64,000 nucleotides of DNA from Thioglobus_B sp964558405 (GTDB lineage Bacteria; Pseudomonadota; Gammaproteobacteria; PS1; Pseudothioglobaceae): assembly GCA_964558405.1 (NCBI GenBank), contig CAZLDG010000001.1:19777-83776 (forward strand). The letters run 5' to 3'. Shown here piece by piece: positions 26,865 to 35,408 of this stretch; the stretch's first letter is position 1, and every line of letters starts with the position of its first letter. A program made the translations under genes and the position numbers. The notes under the pieces are model-generated. The model did no database searches, was not told where the DNA came from, and worked only from the letters and a program-made list of their open reading frames with translations.

Positions 26865-27308
26865 ATGGAAATGAACATCAACGAAGTTAAAAACTACTTA
26901 CCTCACCGTTACCCTTTCTTATTGGTTGATAGAGTACTAGAGTTGGAAGTAGGTAAATCGCTGGTTGCCATTAAAAATATCACCTTTAATGAACCACAAT
27001 TTACCGGTCATTTCCCATCTCAACCAATTATGCCAGGTGTGCTAATTGTTGAAGCCTTAGCACAAGCCACTGGAATCCTGGCCTTTAAATCTGAGGTGGG
27101 CAAGCCTAAGGATGGGCAAATCTACATGCTGGTTGGCGTGGATAAAGTACGCTTTAAACGCATGGTTGAGCCAGGTGATCAGCTGCGATTGGAAGTTGAA
27201 GTAATAACGGTAAAACGCGGCATGTGGAAATTTGCTTGTAAGGCCTTAGTTGATGACAAAGTGGTGACCGCTGCAGAGCTAATGTGCACCCAAAAAGCAG
27301 CCGAGTAA
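26865..27308 (+). CDS. fabZ: 3-hydroxyacyl-[acyl-carrier-protein] dehydratase FabZ
   Basis: FabZ dehydrates 3-hydroxyacyl-ACP in fatty-acid elongation and so competes with LpxA and LpxD for the same substrate pool. The 147-residue hot-dog-fold protein has LPHRYPFLLVDRV and the catalytic segment HFPSQPIMPGV with His and the downstream Glu in VEALAQATG. It lies between lpxD and lpxA, as in most gammaproteobacteria. Confidence 0.97.
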   Translation: MEMNINEVKNYLPHRYPFLLVDRVLELEVGKSLVAIKNITFNEPQFTGHFPSQPIMPGVLIVEALAQATGILAFKSEVGKPKDGQIYMLVGVDKVRFKRMVEPGDQLRLEVEVITVKRGMWKFACKALVDDKVVTAAELMCTQKAAE

Positions 27309-27335
27309 ACCCAATAAATTCTTGAGGAGAATCAC

Positions 27336-28133
27336 GTGGCCATTGATCCCAGTGCAGTTATTGACCCCAGTGCAAAAATTCATAAAAATGCTGAAATTTG
27401 CGCCTATGCTGTTATCGGTGCTAACGTTGAGATTGATGCAGGCACCATTGTTGAATCGCACGCAGTAATTCAAGGTCCGACCAAAATTGGCAAGAACAAT
27501 CACATTTACTCATTTGCCTCTATTGGTGGCGACCCACAAGACATTACTTATGAAGAAGGCCAAGAATCAAACCTGGTCATTGGCGATGATAATCTAATTC
27601 GTGAGTTTTGCACCATTAACCGTGGCACAGAAAAAGAAAAATCCATCACTCGTGTAGGTTCAAACAACATGCTAATGGCTTATGTACATATTGCCCATGA
27701 CTGTGAAGTGGGTAATCATGTGATTATGTCTAATAACGCTTCGCTGGCTGGACACGTTAAAGTGCACGATTGGGCAATTCTAGGCGGCTTTACCCTGGTC
27801 AAACAATTTTGTATGATTGGCATGCATACTTATATTGGCATGGGTTGTCAGATTAACAAAGACATTCCGGCTTACTTGGTGGCCTCTGGCATTCCAACTC
27901 GAGTCAGAAGTATTAACGCCGAAGGCATGCGCAGACGTGGTTTTTCCTCAAGCGCCATCGCCTCAATCAAGCGTGCTTTTAAAGTGGTGTATCGAGAAGC
28001 GCAAGGTGGTCTACTGGATCACGCGCTTAATGATTTGGTTAAATCAGAGACTGATTCACCTGAGGTTATGCAATTTATCAAATGCATCCGCAGCTCTAAA
28101 GTGGGTATTATGCGCGGACCGACTGAAGACTAA
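27336..28133 (+). CDS. lpxA: UDP-N-acetylglucosamine O-acyltransferase LpxA (GTG start)
   Basis: LpxA catalyses the first step of lipid A synthesis. The 265-residue protein is a left-handed beta-helix of hexapeptide repeats with the catalytic His in AYVHIAHDCEVG, followed by a helical C-terminal domain. Translation starts at GTG (27336) behind a strong Shine-Dalgarno GAGGAGA at 27323-27329; no suitable ATG is near. lpxB, the usual next gene, is absent and murJ follows. Confidence 0.96.
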   Translation: MAIDPSAVIDPSAKIHKNAEICAYAVIGANVEIDAGTIVESHAVIQGPTKIGKNNHIYSFASIGGDPQDITYEEGQESNLVIGDDNLIREFCTINRGTEKEKSITRVGSNNMLMAYVHIAHDCEVGNHVIMSNNASLAGHVKVHDWAILGGFTLVKQFCMIGMHTYIGMGCQINKDIPAYLVASGIPTRVRSINAEGMRRRGFSSSAIASIKRAFKVVYREAQGGLLDHALNDLVKSETDSPEVMQFIKCIRSSKVGIMRGPTED

Positions 28134-28144
28134 CTACACACCCT

Positions 28145-29674
28145 ATGGACAAATCCTTTTTAAAGTCTAGCTCTGTGGTCACAGGCATGACTTTCCTCTC
28201 AAGGATTTTGGGCCTGGTACGCGATTATTTTATTGCGCGTTATTTTGGTGCTAACGCAGCCACCGACGCCTTTCTGGTTGCTTTTAAAATTCCCAATTTT
28301 CTAAGGCGCCTATTTGGCGAAGGCGCTTTCTCTCAAGCCTTTGTACCTATCTTAGCTGACGCCAAAGCTAAAGATGATGAGCAAGAAATACAGGCGGTTA
28401 TTAATCATATTGGTACCAAATTCTTAAGTGTACTAGTTGTTATTACCTTGATTGCAGTCTTGGCAGCGCCAGTGGTCATCTTTTTATTTGCCTGGGGTTT
28501 TTATTTCAACGAGGATCAAACTCAATTTTATTTGGCCTCAGACATGCTGCGCATTACTTTTCCTTATTTGCTACTTATCTCTTTAACGGCTTTTTCCGGT
28601 GCGATTTTAAATACCTATAATCGTTTTGCTGTACCGGCTTTTACCCCGGTTCTGCTTAATATCTGCATGATTCTTAGTGCAGTTTATCTATCAGAATACT
28701 TAGAACAACCAATTATGGCGCTGGCCTGGGGTGTGCTGATTGGCGGCGTGGTCCAACTTGGATTCCAAATACCCTTTCTCATTAAACTCAAAAAAATGCC
28801 ACAACTCACTCGTGGCGATCACCCCAGTGTTGGCGTGTTAAAAAAACGTATGCTACCGGCACTATTTGGCGTCTCCGTCTCACAAATCAACCTATTGATT
28901 GACACCATGATTGCCTCACTTTTGGTTAGTGGCAGTGTGTCCTATCTTTATTATTCAGATCGATTATTAGAATTACCCTTGGCGCTAATTGGCATTGCTC
29001 TGGCGACGGTGGCCTTAGCAAAACTCAGCGCGCACTTTGCCAACAACGATGAAGACAGTTTTAAAGCCACGGTTAACTACGCGCTCAAAGTTGGCCTACT
29101 GCTGGGCATGCCCGCACTATTTGGTCTGGTTCTATTGGCTGAAGAGCTAATGATTACCCTGTTTCAATATCAAGCCTTTAGTGCATTGGCTGCACATAAC
29201 TCAGCACTGAGCCTGATGGCTTACGGCTCGGGACTGATTGCATTTATTTTGGTAAAAATACTCTCACCGGTTTTTCTCTCCAGAGGTGATACCAAAACCC
29301 CGGTTAAAGTTGGCGTGGTCGCTATGTTTAGTAATGTGGTTCTCAACGTGATTTTGGCTTATTATTATGCCCATGTGGGCTTAGCGATAGCTACCTCAAT
29401 CTCAGCCGCGATTAACGCACTGGGTTTGTATTATTTTTTAAAGAAATACCAAATCTTTAGCTTTGATAACAGCGTGGTCAAAATTTTTATAAAAGCCTTA
29501 GTCGCAAGCTTTATAATGATGGTTTTTATTTTAAGTACCAATCCTGGCGTGGAGTTTTATTTAAGTGCTGACGTGAGCAGCAGAGTCTTAAATATTGCCA
29601 GTACTATAGGGGTTTCGGCTCTTATTTACTTTATCATGCTGGGCATATTGGGCGTACGCACTAACAAATTATGA
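28145..29674 (+). CDS. murJ: MurJ lipid II flippase
   Basis: MurJ (MviN) flips lipid II across the inner membrane for peptidoglycan assembly. The 509-residue protein is a MOP-superfamily transporter with about 14 membrane helices. The N-terminal LSRILGLVRDYFIARYFGA and FVPILADAKAKDD segments are typical. It lies 11 bases after lpxA, in the place normally held by lpxB, and its stop overlaps yggX by four bases (ATGA). Confidence 0.95.
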   Translation: MDKSFLKSSSVVTGMTFLSRILGLVRDYFIARYFGANAATDAFLVAFKIPNFLRRLFGEGAFSQAFVPILADAKAKDDEQEIQAVINHIGTKFLSVLVVITLIAVLAAPVVIFLFAWGFYFNEDQTQFYLASDMLRITFPYLLLISLTAFSGAILNTYNRFAVPAFTPVLLNICMILSAVYLSEYLEQPIMALAWGVLIGGVVQLGFQIPFLIKLKKMPQLTRGDHPSVGVLKKRMLPALFGVSVSQINLLIDTMIASLLVSGSVSYLYYSDRLLELPLALIGIALATVALAKLSAHFANNDEDSFKATVNYALKVGLLLGMPALFGLVLLAEELMITLFQYQAFSALAAHNSALSLMAYGSGLIAFILVKILSPVFLSRGDTKTPVKVGVVAMFSNVVLNVILAYYYAHVGLAIATSISAAINALGLYYFLKKYQIFSFDNSVVKIFIKALVASFIMMVFILSTNPGVEFYLSADVSSRVLNIASTIGVSALIYFIMLGILGVRTNKL

Positions 29675-29940
29675 ATACCGTAAAATGCATCAAACTTAAC
29701 CAAGAGCTCGAAGCACTGGATCGCGCTCCTTATCCAGGAGAGTTGGGACAAAGAATTCTGGCCAATGTTTCCAAAGAGGCCTGGCAACTTTGGTTGGATC
29801 ACCAGACTATGCTGATTAACGAAAACAATCTATCGATGATGGATTCCAGCGCACAAAGCTACCTTAAGGAACAAATGGAGAAATTCTTTTTCTCGTCAGA
29901 AGGTGCCGATAAAATCCAAGGTTACACTCCGCAGAACTAA
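29671..29940 (+). CDS. yggX: YggX, probable Fe(2+)-trafficking protein
   Basis: YggX is a small protein implicated in iron trafficking and protection of Fe-S clusters from oxidants; in E. coli it follows mutY. The 89-residue sequence has the conserved Cys6 in VKCIKL and the typical APYPGELGQRI and WLDHQTMLINE segments. It overlaps murJ by four bases and gmk by one base (TAATG), so it is translationally coupled to both. Confidence 0.93.
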   Translation: MNTVKCIKLNQELEALDRAPYPGELGQRILANVSKEAWQLWLDHQTMLINENNLSMMDSSAQSYLKEQMEKFFFSSEGADKIQGYTPQN

Positions 29941-30545
29941 TGGCCAATTTATTTATTATTGCTGCCCCTTCGGGCTGTGGCAAAACCTCTTTAGTTAAGG
30001 CTCTGCTAGAGCAACAGTCAAATATTTGCGTCTCTACTTCACATACTACGCGTCAGGCTAGGCCTGGTGAAGTCAATGGTAAGAATTACTTCTTTGTTTC
30101 TAAGGCAGAATTTGATCAAATTCAGCAAGCCAATGGATTTTTAGAATCTGCTCAAGTGTTTGATAATTTCTACGGCACTGCCAAACAAACCGTGGTGGAC
30201 TTGCTGGCAACAGGTACCGATGTGATTCTAGAGATTGACTGGCAAGGTGCGCGTCAAGTAAAAACCATCTTTGGTGATGCCATTGGTATTTTTATCCTAC
30301 CACCCAGTGAGCAGGCTTTGCGAGAGCGTTTAAATGACCGTGGTCAAGACAGCGAGGAAATCATCGATAGACGTATGCAAGATGCGGTCAGTGAAATGCA
30401 GCATTATAATGAGTTTGATTATTTAGTAATCAATGACAAATTTGAGGTAGCGTTACAGGATTTGATCAATATTATCAACACACAAAAACTCAACCTTAAA
30501 ACTCAAAGCATCCAACATCAAAGTTTGCTTAAATCCTTGATTTAA
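29940..30545 (+). CDS. gmk: Guanylate kinase
   Basis: Gmk phosphorylates GMP to GDP. The 201-residue protein has the P-loop APSGCGKTSL (8-17), SHTTRQARPGE for GMP binding, and EIDWQGARQV. In E. coli it is followed by rpoZ and spoT; here rpoH follows 46 bases later. Confidence 0.97.
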   Translation: MANLFIIAAPSGCGKTSLVKALLEQQSNICVSTSHTTRQARPGEVNGKNYFFVSKAEFDQIQQANGFLESAQVFDNFYGTAKQTVVDLLATGTDVILEIDWQGARQVKTIFGDAIGIFILPPSEQALRERLNDRGQDSEEIIDRRMQDAVSEMQHYNEFDYLVINDKFEVALQDLINIINTQKLNLKTQSIQHQSLLKSLI

Positions 30546-30553
30546 CCTATAAT
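30525..30553 (+). promoter_or_regulatory. Candidate vegetative promoter for rpoH
   Basis: TTGCTT (30525-30530), a 17-bp spacer and a perfect TATAAT (30548-30553) straddle the gmk stop codon, 38 nt before the rpoH ATG. This implies rpoH has its own promoter besides read-through from gmk. Confidence 0.6.
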
Positions 30554-30591
30554 ATTACTTTGTTTTAATATTCAGAGATGAATATCGGCCA

Positions 30592-31434
30592 ATGAGTAAC
30601 GAATTCGCCCTACCTGTTAGTACGCATGCCAGTAGCCTGGAGCTACAAAAATACCCGCCAATTCTTTCCAAAGAAGAGGAATACGAGCTAGCACTTAGAC
30701 TATATGAAAACCATGATTTAGAAGCAGCAAGAAAGCTGGTGCTTTCACACATGCGCTTTGTGGCGTTTATTGCTCATGGTTACAAAGGCTATGGTTTGGA
30801 GCAATCTGATTTGATTCAAGAAGGCACGATTGGCCTGATGAAGGCAGTAAAGAAATTCAATCCCCACAAAAAAGTACGCTTAGCCTCTTTTGCCGTATAT
30901 TGGATTCGTGCTGAGATTCACGAATTTATCTTTAAAAACTGGAAGATTGTTAAAGTTGCCACCACCAAGGCTCAACGCAAATTATTTTTCAAACTCAAAC
31001 AAGCCAAAGCACACATCTATCAATCACTCACCAACGAACAAGCTGATGAGATTGCCAATGATTTAGGCGTTAGACGCAAAGACGTGCTGGAGATGGAATC
31101 ACGCCTACAATTTAATGACGTGGCCTTTGAGAGCAGTAGTGAAGAAGATTCTAATGCGCCAGAGTTGTATCTCACCGATAACAACACACAAACGCCAGAA
31201 CAATTACTACTGACAGATGACAGTCAAAAAAATCAACAACAAAGCCTTTATCAGGCACTTTCTTCTTTGGATGAAAGAAGTTTGGATATTTTGCAATCCA
31301 GATACTTGAAAGAAGAAAAATCGACCCTACATACTCTAGCAGACAAGTATGGTGTTTCTGCTGAACGAGTACGTCAGCTTGAGAAAAAAGCCATGCAAAA
31401 ACTAAAAGAAAGTCTTGAAGCTAGCGCTTCTTAA
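30592..31434 (+). CDS. rpoH: RNA polymerase sigma-32 factor (heat shock)
   Basis: RpoH directs transcription of heat-shock genes. The 280-residue protein has region 2 (LIQEGTIGLMKAVKKFNPH and RLASFAVYWIRAEIHEF), the RpoH-box region QRKLFFKLKQ that distinguishes sigma-32 from other sigma-70 proteins, and a region 4 helix-turn-helix (LADKYGVSAERVRQLE). It lies 55 bp before groES, an uncommon linkage; in E. coli rpoH follows ftsX. RNA thermometer structure at its 5' end was not assessed. Confidence 0.95.
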   Translation: MSNEFALPVSTHASSLELQKYPPILSKEEEYELALRLYENHDLEAARKLVLSHMRFVAFIAHGYKGYGLEQSDLIQEGTIGLMKAVKKFNPHKKVRLASFAVYWIRAEIHEFIFKNWKIVKVATTKAQRKLFFKLKQAKAHIYQSLTNEQADEIANDLGVRRKDVLEMESRLQFNDVAFESSSEEDSNAPELYLTDNNTQTPEQLLLTDDSQKNQQQSLYQALSSLDERSLDILQSRYLKEEKSTLHTLADKYGVSAERVRQLEKKAMQKLKESLEASAS

Positions 31435-31464
31435 GAGTTGTTTTAGTCGTCGCATCTACAATAA

Positions 31465-31484
31465 TATAATTGACTAATTAGGAG
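31465..31484 (+). promoter_or_regulatory. Candidate groES -10 hexamer and ribosome binding site
   Basis: TATAAT (31465-31470) and AGGAG (31480-31484) precede the groES ATG at 31490. No sigma-32 consensus (CTTGAA with CCCCAT at proper spacing) and no CIRCE palindrome was found between rpoH and groES. A CTTGAA at 31414-31419 inside rpoH has no matching -10. Confidence 0.4.
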
Positions 31485-31489
31485 AAAAA

Positions 31490-31777
31490 ATGAATATCCG
31501 TCCGCTTCATGATCGTGTAATCGTTCGTAGAACAGAAGAAGAAAAAACCACAGCCAGTGGTCTAATCATTCCAGATTCAGCTACTGAGAAGCCCTCTCGT
31601 GGTGAAGTTGTTGCTGTTGGCAATGGTAGAAAAAATGACAATGGCGAAGTAATTGCCATGGATGTTAAGGTGGGTGACACGGTTTTATTTGGCCAATTTG
31701 CAGGCACAGAAATTAAAGCCGATGGTGAGCCGCTATTGGTAATGAACGAAAGCGACATTGTTGCGGTAATTGACTAA
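31490..31777 (+). CDS. groES: Co-chaperonin GroES
   Basis: GroES is the heptameric lid of the GroEL chamber. The 95-residue protein begins MNIRPLHDRVIVRR, has the mobile loop around residues 16-32, and ends with NESDIVAVID. It has a good Shine-Dalgarno. groEL follows 11 bases later. Confidence 0.98.
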   Translation: MNIRPLHDRVIVRRTEEEKTTASGLIIPDSATEKPSRGEVVAVGNGRKNDNGEVIAMDVKVGDTVLFGQFAGTEIKADGEPLLVMNESDIVAVID

Positions 31778-31788
31778 AGGAGATTGAG

Positions 31789-33432
31789 ATGAGTGCAAAA
31801 GACGTAAAATTTGGTTCTGACGCTAGAAGCCTAATGCTAGATGGTGTAAACATCCTAGCAAACGCCGTTAAAGTAACCTTGGGCCCTAAGGGTCGTAATG
31901 TGGTATTGGATAAATCATTTGGTGCGCCAAATATTACTAAGGATGGTGTATCAGTCGCTCAAGAAATCGAACTGGAGAACAAGTTCGAGAACATGGGTGC
32001 ACAAATGGTTAAAGAAGTGGCCTCTAAAACCAATGATGTGGCTGGTGATGGTACGACCACAGCAACCGTATTGGCCCAAGCCCTGGTTGCTGAAGGCGTG
32101 AAATCAGTTGCAGCAGGTATGAATCCAATGGATCTGAAACGTGGTATCGATAAAGCCACTGCAGCCGCTGTTGAAGCCTTAAGAGATCTGTCTCAGCCGT
32201 GTAATGATTCTACTGCCATTGCGCAAGTAGGCACTATTTCAGCTAACTCTGATAACAGCGTAGGCGATATTATTGCTGAAGCCATGGATCGTGTAGGTCA
32301 GCAAGGTGTTATCACTGTTGAAGAAGGCTCAGGTCTGGAAAATGAACTAGACGTGGTAGAAGGCATGCAGTTTGATCGTGGTTACCTATCACCATATTTT
32401 GTTAATAACCAAGACACCATGTCGGCAGATTTAGACACGCCTTATATCTTATTACATGATTCAAAGATTTCCAACATTCGTGATTTACTACCTGCACTGG
32501 AGATTGCACAAAAAGGTGGTCGTCCACTACTCATTATTGCCGAGGATATCGAAGGTGAAGCCTTGGCAACGCTAGTGGTAAACAACATGCGTGGTATTGT
32601 TAAAGTAGCGGCAGTAAAAGCACCAGGTTTTGGTGAGCGTCGTAAGGCTATCTTGCAAGACCTAGCCATTCTAACGGGCGGTACTGTCATTTCTGAAGAA
32701 GTTGGTCTGTCACTAGAAGCGGTAACTGAAGAGTCTCTAGGTGGCGCTAAGCGTGTTGAAGTTGGTAAAGAAAACACGGTTGTGGTTGATGGTGCTGGCT
32801 CTAAAGACTCAATCAACGCGCGTATCACTCAGATTACTACACAAATGGAAGTAACCACTTCGGAATACGACCAAGAAAAACTACAAGAGCGTCTGGCTAA
32901 GCTATCAGGTGGTGTTGCAGTGATTAAAGTTGGTGCAGCAACTGAAGTAGCGATGAAAGAGAAAAAAGATCGCGTAGATGATGCACTACATGCAACACGC
33001 GCTGCAGTAGAAGAAGGCGTGGTACCAGGTGGTGGCGTTGCTCTGGTTCGTGCCATTGCTGCCCTAGATGGCCTAAGTGGTGACAACCACGACCAAGACA
33101 TTGGTATTGCACTGACCAAGCGCGCGATGGAAGCGCCACTACGTCAAATCGTTACCAATGGTGGCGGTGAGGCTTCTGTGGTACTAAATGCAGTTGCCAA
33201 TAGCGAAGGTAATCATGGTTATAACGCTGGTAACGAAACCTATGGTGATATGCTAGAGATGGGTATTTTGGATCCAACCAAAGTAACACGTGCTGCCTTA
33301 CAACACGCAGCCAGTATCTCAGGTCTAATGATTACTACTGAAGCGATGATTACAGACATCCCACAAGATGATGCAACAGATCCTGCAGCTGCAGCAGCTG
33401 GTATGGGTGGTGGCATGGGTGGAATGATGTAA
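31789..33432 (+). CDS. groEL: Chaperonin GroEL
   Basis: GroEL is the 60-kDa ATP-driven folding chamber. The 547-residue protein has the ATP-binding GDGTTTATVLAQ segment and ends with the Gly-Met-rich tail GMGGGMGGMM. An AAGGAG-type ribosome binding site precedes the ATG. A strong terminator follows the stop. Codon choice appears more restricted than in neighbours, as expected for a highly expressed gene, though I did not compute an index. Confidence 0.99.
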   Translation: MSAKDVKFGSDARSLMLDGVNILANAVKVTLGPKGRNVVLDKSFGAPNITKDGVSVAQEIELENKFENMGAQMVKEVASKTNDVAGDGTTTATVLAQALVAEGVKSVAAGMNPMDLKRGIDKATAAAVEALRDLSQPCNDSTAIAQVGTISANSDNSVGDIIAEAMDRVGQQGVITVEEGSGLENELDVVEGMQFDRGYLSPYFVNNQDTMSADLDTPYILLHDSKISNIRDLLPALEIAQKGGRPLLIIAEDIEGEALATLVVNNMRGIVKVAAVKAPGFGERRKAILQDLAILTGGTVISEEVGLSLEAVTEESLGGAKRVEVGKENTVVVDGAGSKDSINARITQITTQMEVTTSEYDQEKLQERLAKLSGGVAVIKVGAATEVAMKEKKDRVDDALHATRAAVEEGVVPGGGVALVRAIAALDGLSGDNHDQDIGIALTKRAMEAPLRQIVTNGGGEASVVLNAVANSEGNHGYNAGNETYGDMLEMGILDPTKVTRAALQHAASISGLMITTEAMITDIPQDDATDPAAAAAGMGGGMGGMM

Positions 33433-33458
33433 TTCCAAACCCAAACCATCGTAAAAAA

Positions 33459-33475
33459 GCCCCATTTAATGGGGC
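33459..33475 (+). terminator. Rho-independent terminator after groEL
   Basis: A GC-rich stem (GCCCCAT/ATGGGGC) with a 3-nt loop is preceded by six A's and followed by eight T's, 26 bp after the groEL stop. Confidence 0.9.
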
Positions 33476-33524
33476 TTTTTTTTGGTATGATACTTTGCAA
33501 AATAAATTCTTGGATTAACATTGT

Positions 33525-35408
33525 ATGGGTAATTACGACTCCTCTTCAATTGAGGTATTATCAGGTTTAGAACCAGTGCGTAAACGCCCTGGCATGTACA
33601 CCGAAACCGAGCGTCCTAATCACCTAGCCCAAGAGGTAATCGATAATAGTGTGGATGAAGCCGTTGCTGGTTTTGGCAGCAAGATTCAAGTGGTGCTCTA
33701 CGAGGATGGCTCGCTTAGCGTTGAAGACAATGGTCGCGGCATGCCTACTGATATACACCCTAAAGAAAACAAGCCTGGTGTCGAGGTGATTCTCACCAAA
33801 CTACACGCTGGTGGTAAATTCTCTAATGATTCTTATCAATTCTCTGGTGGTTTACACGGTGTAGGTATCTCGGTGGTAAACGCCCTATCCTCTTTAGTAG
33901 AAGTCTGGATTAAACGCGATGGCAAAGAGCATTATATGTCCTTTGCCGATGGCGGGAAAAAAACCGATCTTGAGGTGATTGGCACAGTAGGCAAACGCAA
34001 TACTGGTACCAAGGTTAAATTCAAGCCCGATGGTACTTTTTTTGACAGTGAGAAATTCTCTGCTAAAAAACTCAGACATAATCTCAGATCCAAAGCGGTA
34101 CTTTGTCCAGGTCTGGAGATTCACTTTCATAACCAGATTGACGATACTAAAGACCAATGGCTTTATCAAGAAGGTTTAAAGGATTATCTTTCTGCCTCAC
34201 TGGACGCTCTAGATTGCTTACCTGCAGATCCATTTGTGGTCAATTATGAAAGCGAAGAACAAGAATTGCACTGCGCCCTATCTTGGACTGAGTACAACAC
34301 CGGTGTGGTGGCTGAAAGCTATGTCAATCTGATTCCAACTTCTCAGGGTGGTACCCATGTAAATGGTCTACGTTCAGGATTAACTGATGCCTTAAAAGAG
34401 TTTTGTGAATTTAGAAATTTACTACCTAAAAATATTAAGCTAACTCCAGATGATGTCTGGCAAAAAATCGCCTACGTGCTTTCTATTAAAATTATGGATC
34501 CACAATTCTCGGGCCAAACCAAAGAGCGCCTTTCTTCCAGAGAATGTGCTGGCTTTGTCTCTAATGTGGTTAAGGATGCCTTTAGCTTGTGGCTAAACCA
34601 GCATACCTCAGTAGCCGAGAAAATTGCAGAATTGGCAATTGCCAATGCGCAAAATCGACTAAAAACCCGTAAAAAAGTTGTACGTAAAAAAGTTGTAAGC
34701 GGTCCCGCCCTGCCCGGAAAGCTTTCTGATTGCACTAGTAATGATTTGGATCAAACCGAAGTGTTCTTGGTCGAGGGTGACTCGGCGGGTGGTTCTGCCA
34801 AGCAAGCACGTGATAAAGAGTACCAAGCCATCTTGCCGCTACGAGGCAAAATTCTCAATACTTGGGAGGTTGAATCTGACCAAGTGCTTTCTAGTAACGA
34901 GATTCATGACATTAGTGTGGCCATTGGCTTAGAGCCTAATAGTGATGACCTATCAGGCTTAAGATATGGCAAGATTTGTATCTTGGCTGATGCGGATTCT
35001 GATGGCGCACATATTGCTACTTTAATTTGCACCCTATTTGTTAAGCATTTCCCAAGACTAATCAAAGAGGGTCATGTGTTTGTGGCCATGCCGCCACTAT
35101 ATCGTATCGATGCCGGCAAACAAGTGCACTACGCCTTAGATGATAGCGAACGCGACGCAATTGTTAACAAGATTGAAAAAGAAAACAAGCGGGTTAAGAT
35201 TCAAGTACAGCGCTTTAAAGGACTGGGCGAGATGAACCCTTCTCAACTTAGAGAAACCACTATGTTGCCTGATACTAGGCGCCTGATTCAACTCACACTG
35301 GATAATCCGTTGCAGGTTGCACAAACCATGGATATGTTGCTCAGCAAAAAACGTGCTGCCGATCGCAAGCGCTGGCTAGAAGAAAAAGGCAATCTTGCCA
35401 ATGTCTAA
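33525..35408 (+). CDS. parE: DNA topoisomerase IV subunit B (ParE)
   Basis: ParE is the ATPase subunit of topoisomerase IV, which decatenates replicated chromosomes. The 627-residue protein has the GHKL motifs EDNGRGMP and GGLHGVG, the transducer domain, and the TOPRIM motifs VEGDSAGGSAKQARD and DADSDGAH. The length and lack of the large GyrB insertion favour ParE over GyrB. parC is not in the window. The stop overlaps queC by eight bases. Confidence 0.93.
   Translation: MGNYDSSSIEVLSGLEPVRKRPGMYTETERPNHLAQEVIDNSVDEAVAGFGSKIQVVLYEDGSLSVEDNGRGMPTDIHPKENKPGVEVILTKLHAGGKFSNDSYQFSGGLHGVGISVVNALSSLVEVWIKRDGKEHYMSFADGGKKTDLEVIGTVGKRNTGTKVKFKPDGTFFDSEKFSAKKLRHNLRSKAVLCPGLEIHFHNQIDDTKDQWLYQEGLKDYLSASLDALDCLPADPFVVNYESEEQELHCALSWTEYNTGVVAESYVNLIPTSQGGTHVNGLRSGLTDALKEFCEFRNLLPKNIKLTPDDVWQKIAYVLSIKIMDPQFSGQTKERLSSRECAGFVSNVVKDAFSLWLNQHTSVAEKIAELAIANAQNRLKTRKKVVRKKVVSGPALPGKLSDCTSNDLDQTEVFLVEGDSAGGSAKQARDKEYQAILPLRGKILNTWEVESDQVLSSNEIHDISVAIGLEPNSDDLSGLRYGKICILADADSDGAHIATLICTLFVKHFPRLIKEGHVFVAMPPLYRIDAGKQVHYALDDSERDAIVNKIEKENKRVKIQVQRFKGLGEMNPSQLRETTMLPDTRRLIQLTLDNPLQVAQTMDMLLSKKRAADRKRWLEEKGNLANV

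Noticed and set aside
31414..31457. CTTGAA (31414) with a CGCATCT (31451) as a sigma-32 promoter for groES
   Set aside because: The distance between the two elements is about 30 bases, roughly twice that of a real sigma-32 promoter, and the -10 match is poor.
32442..33119. Long antisense open frames within groEL
   Set aside because: They arise from the biased codon use of groEL on the other strand; translations are Ser/Ala/Arg-rich with no recognisable domain.
33525..35408. DNA gyrase subunit B
   Set aside because: The length of 627 residues, without the long TOPRIM insertion of gammaproteobacterial GyrB, fits ParE.
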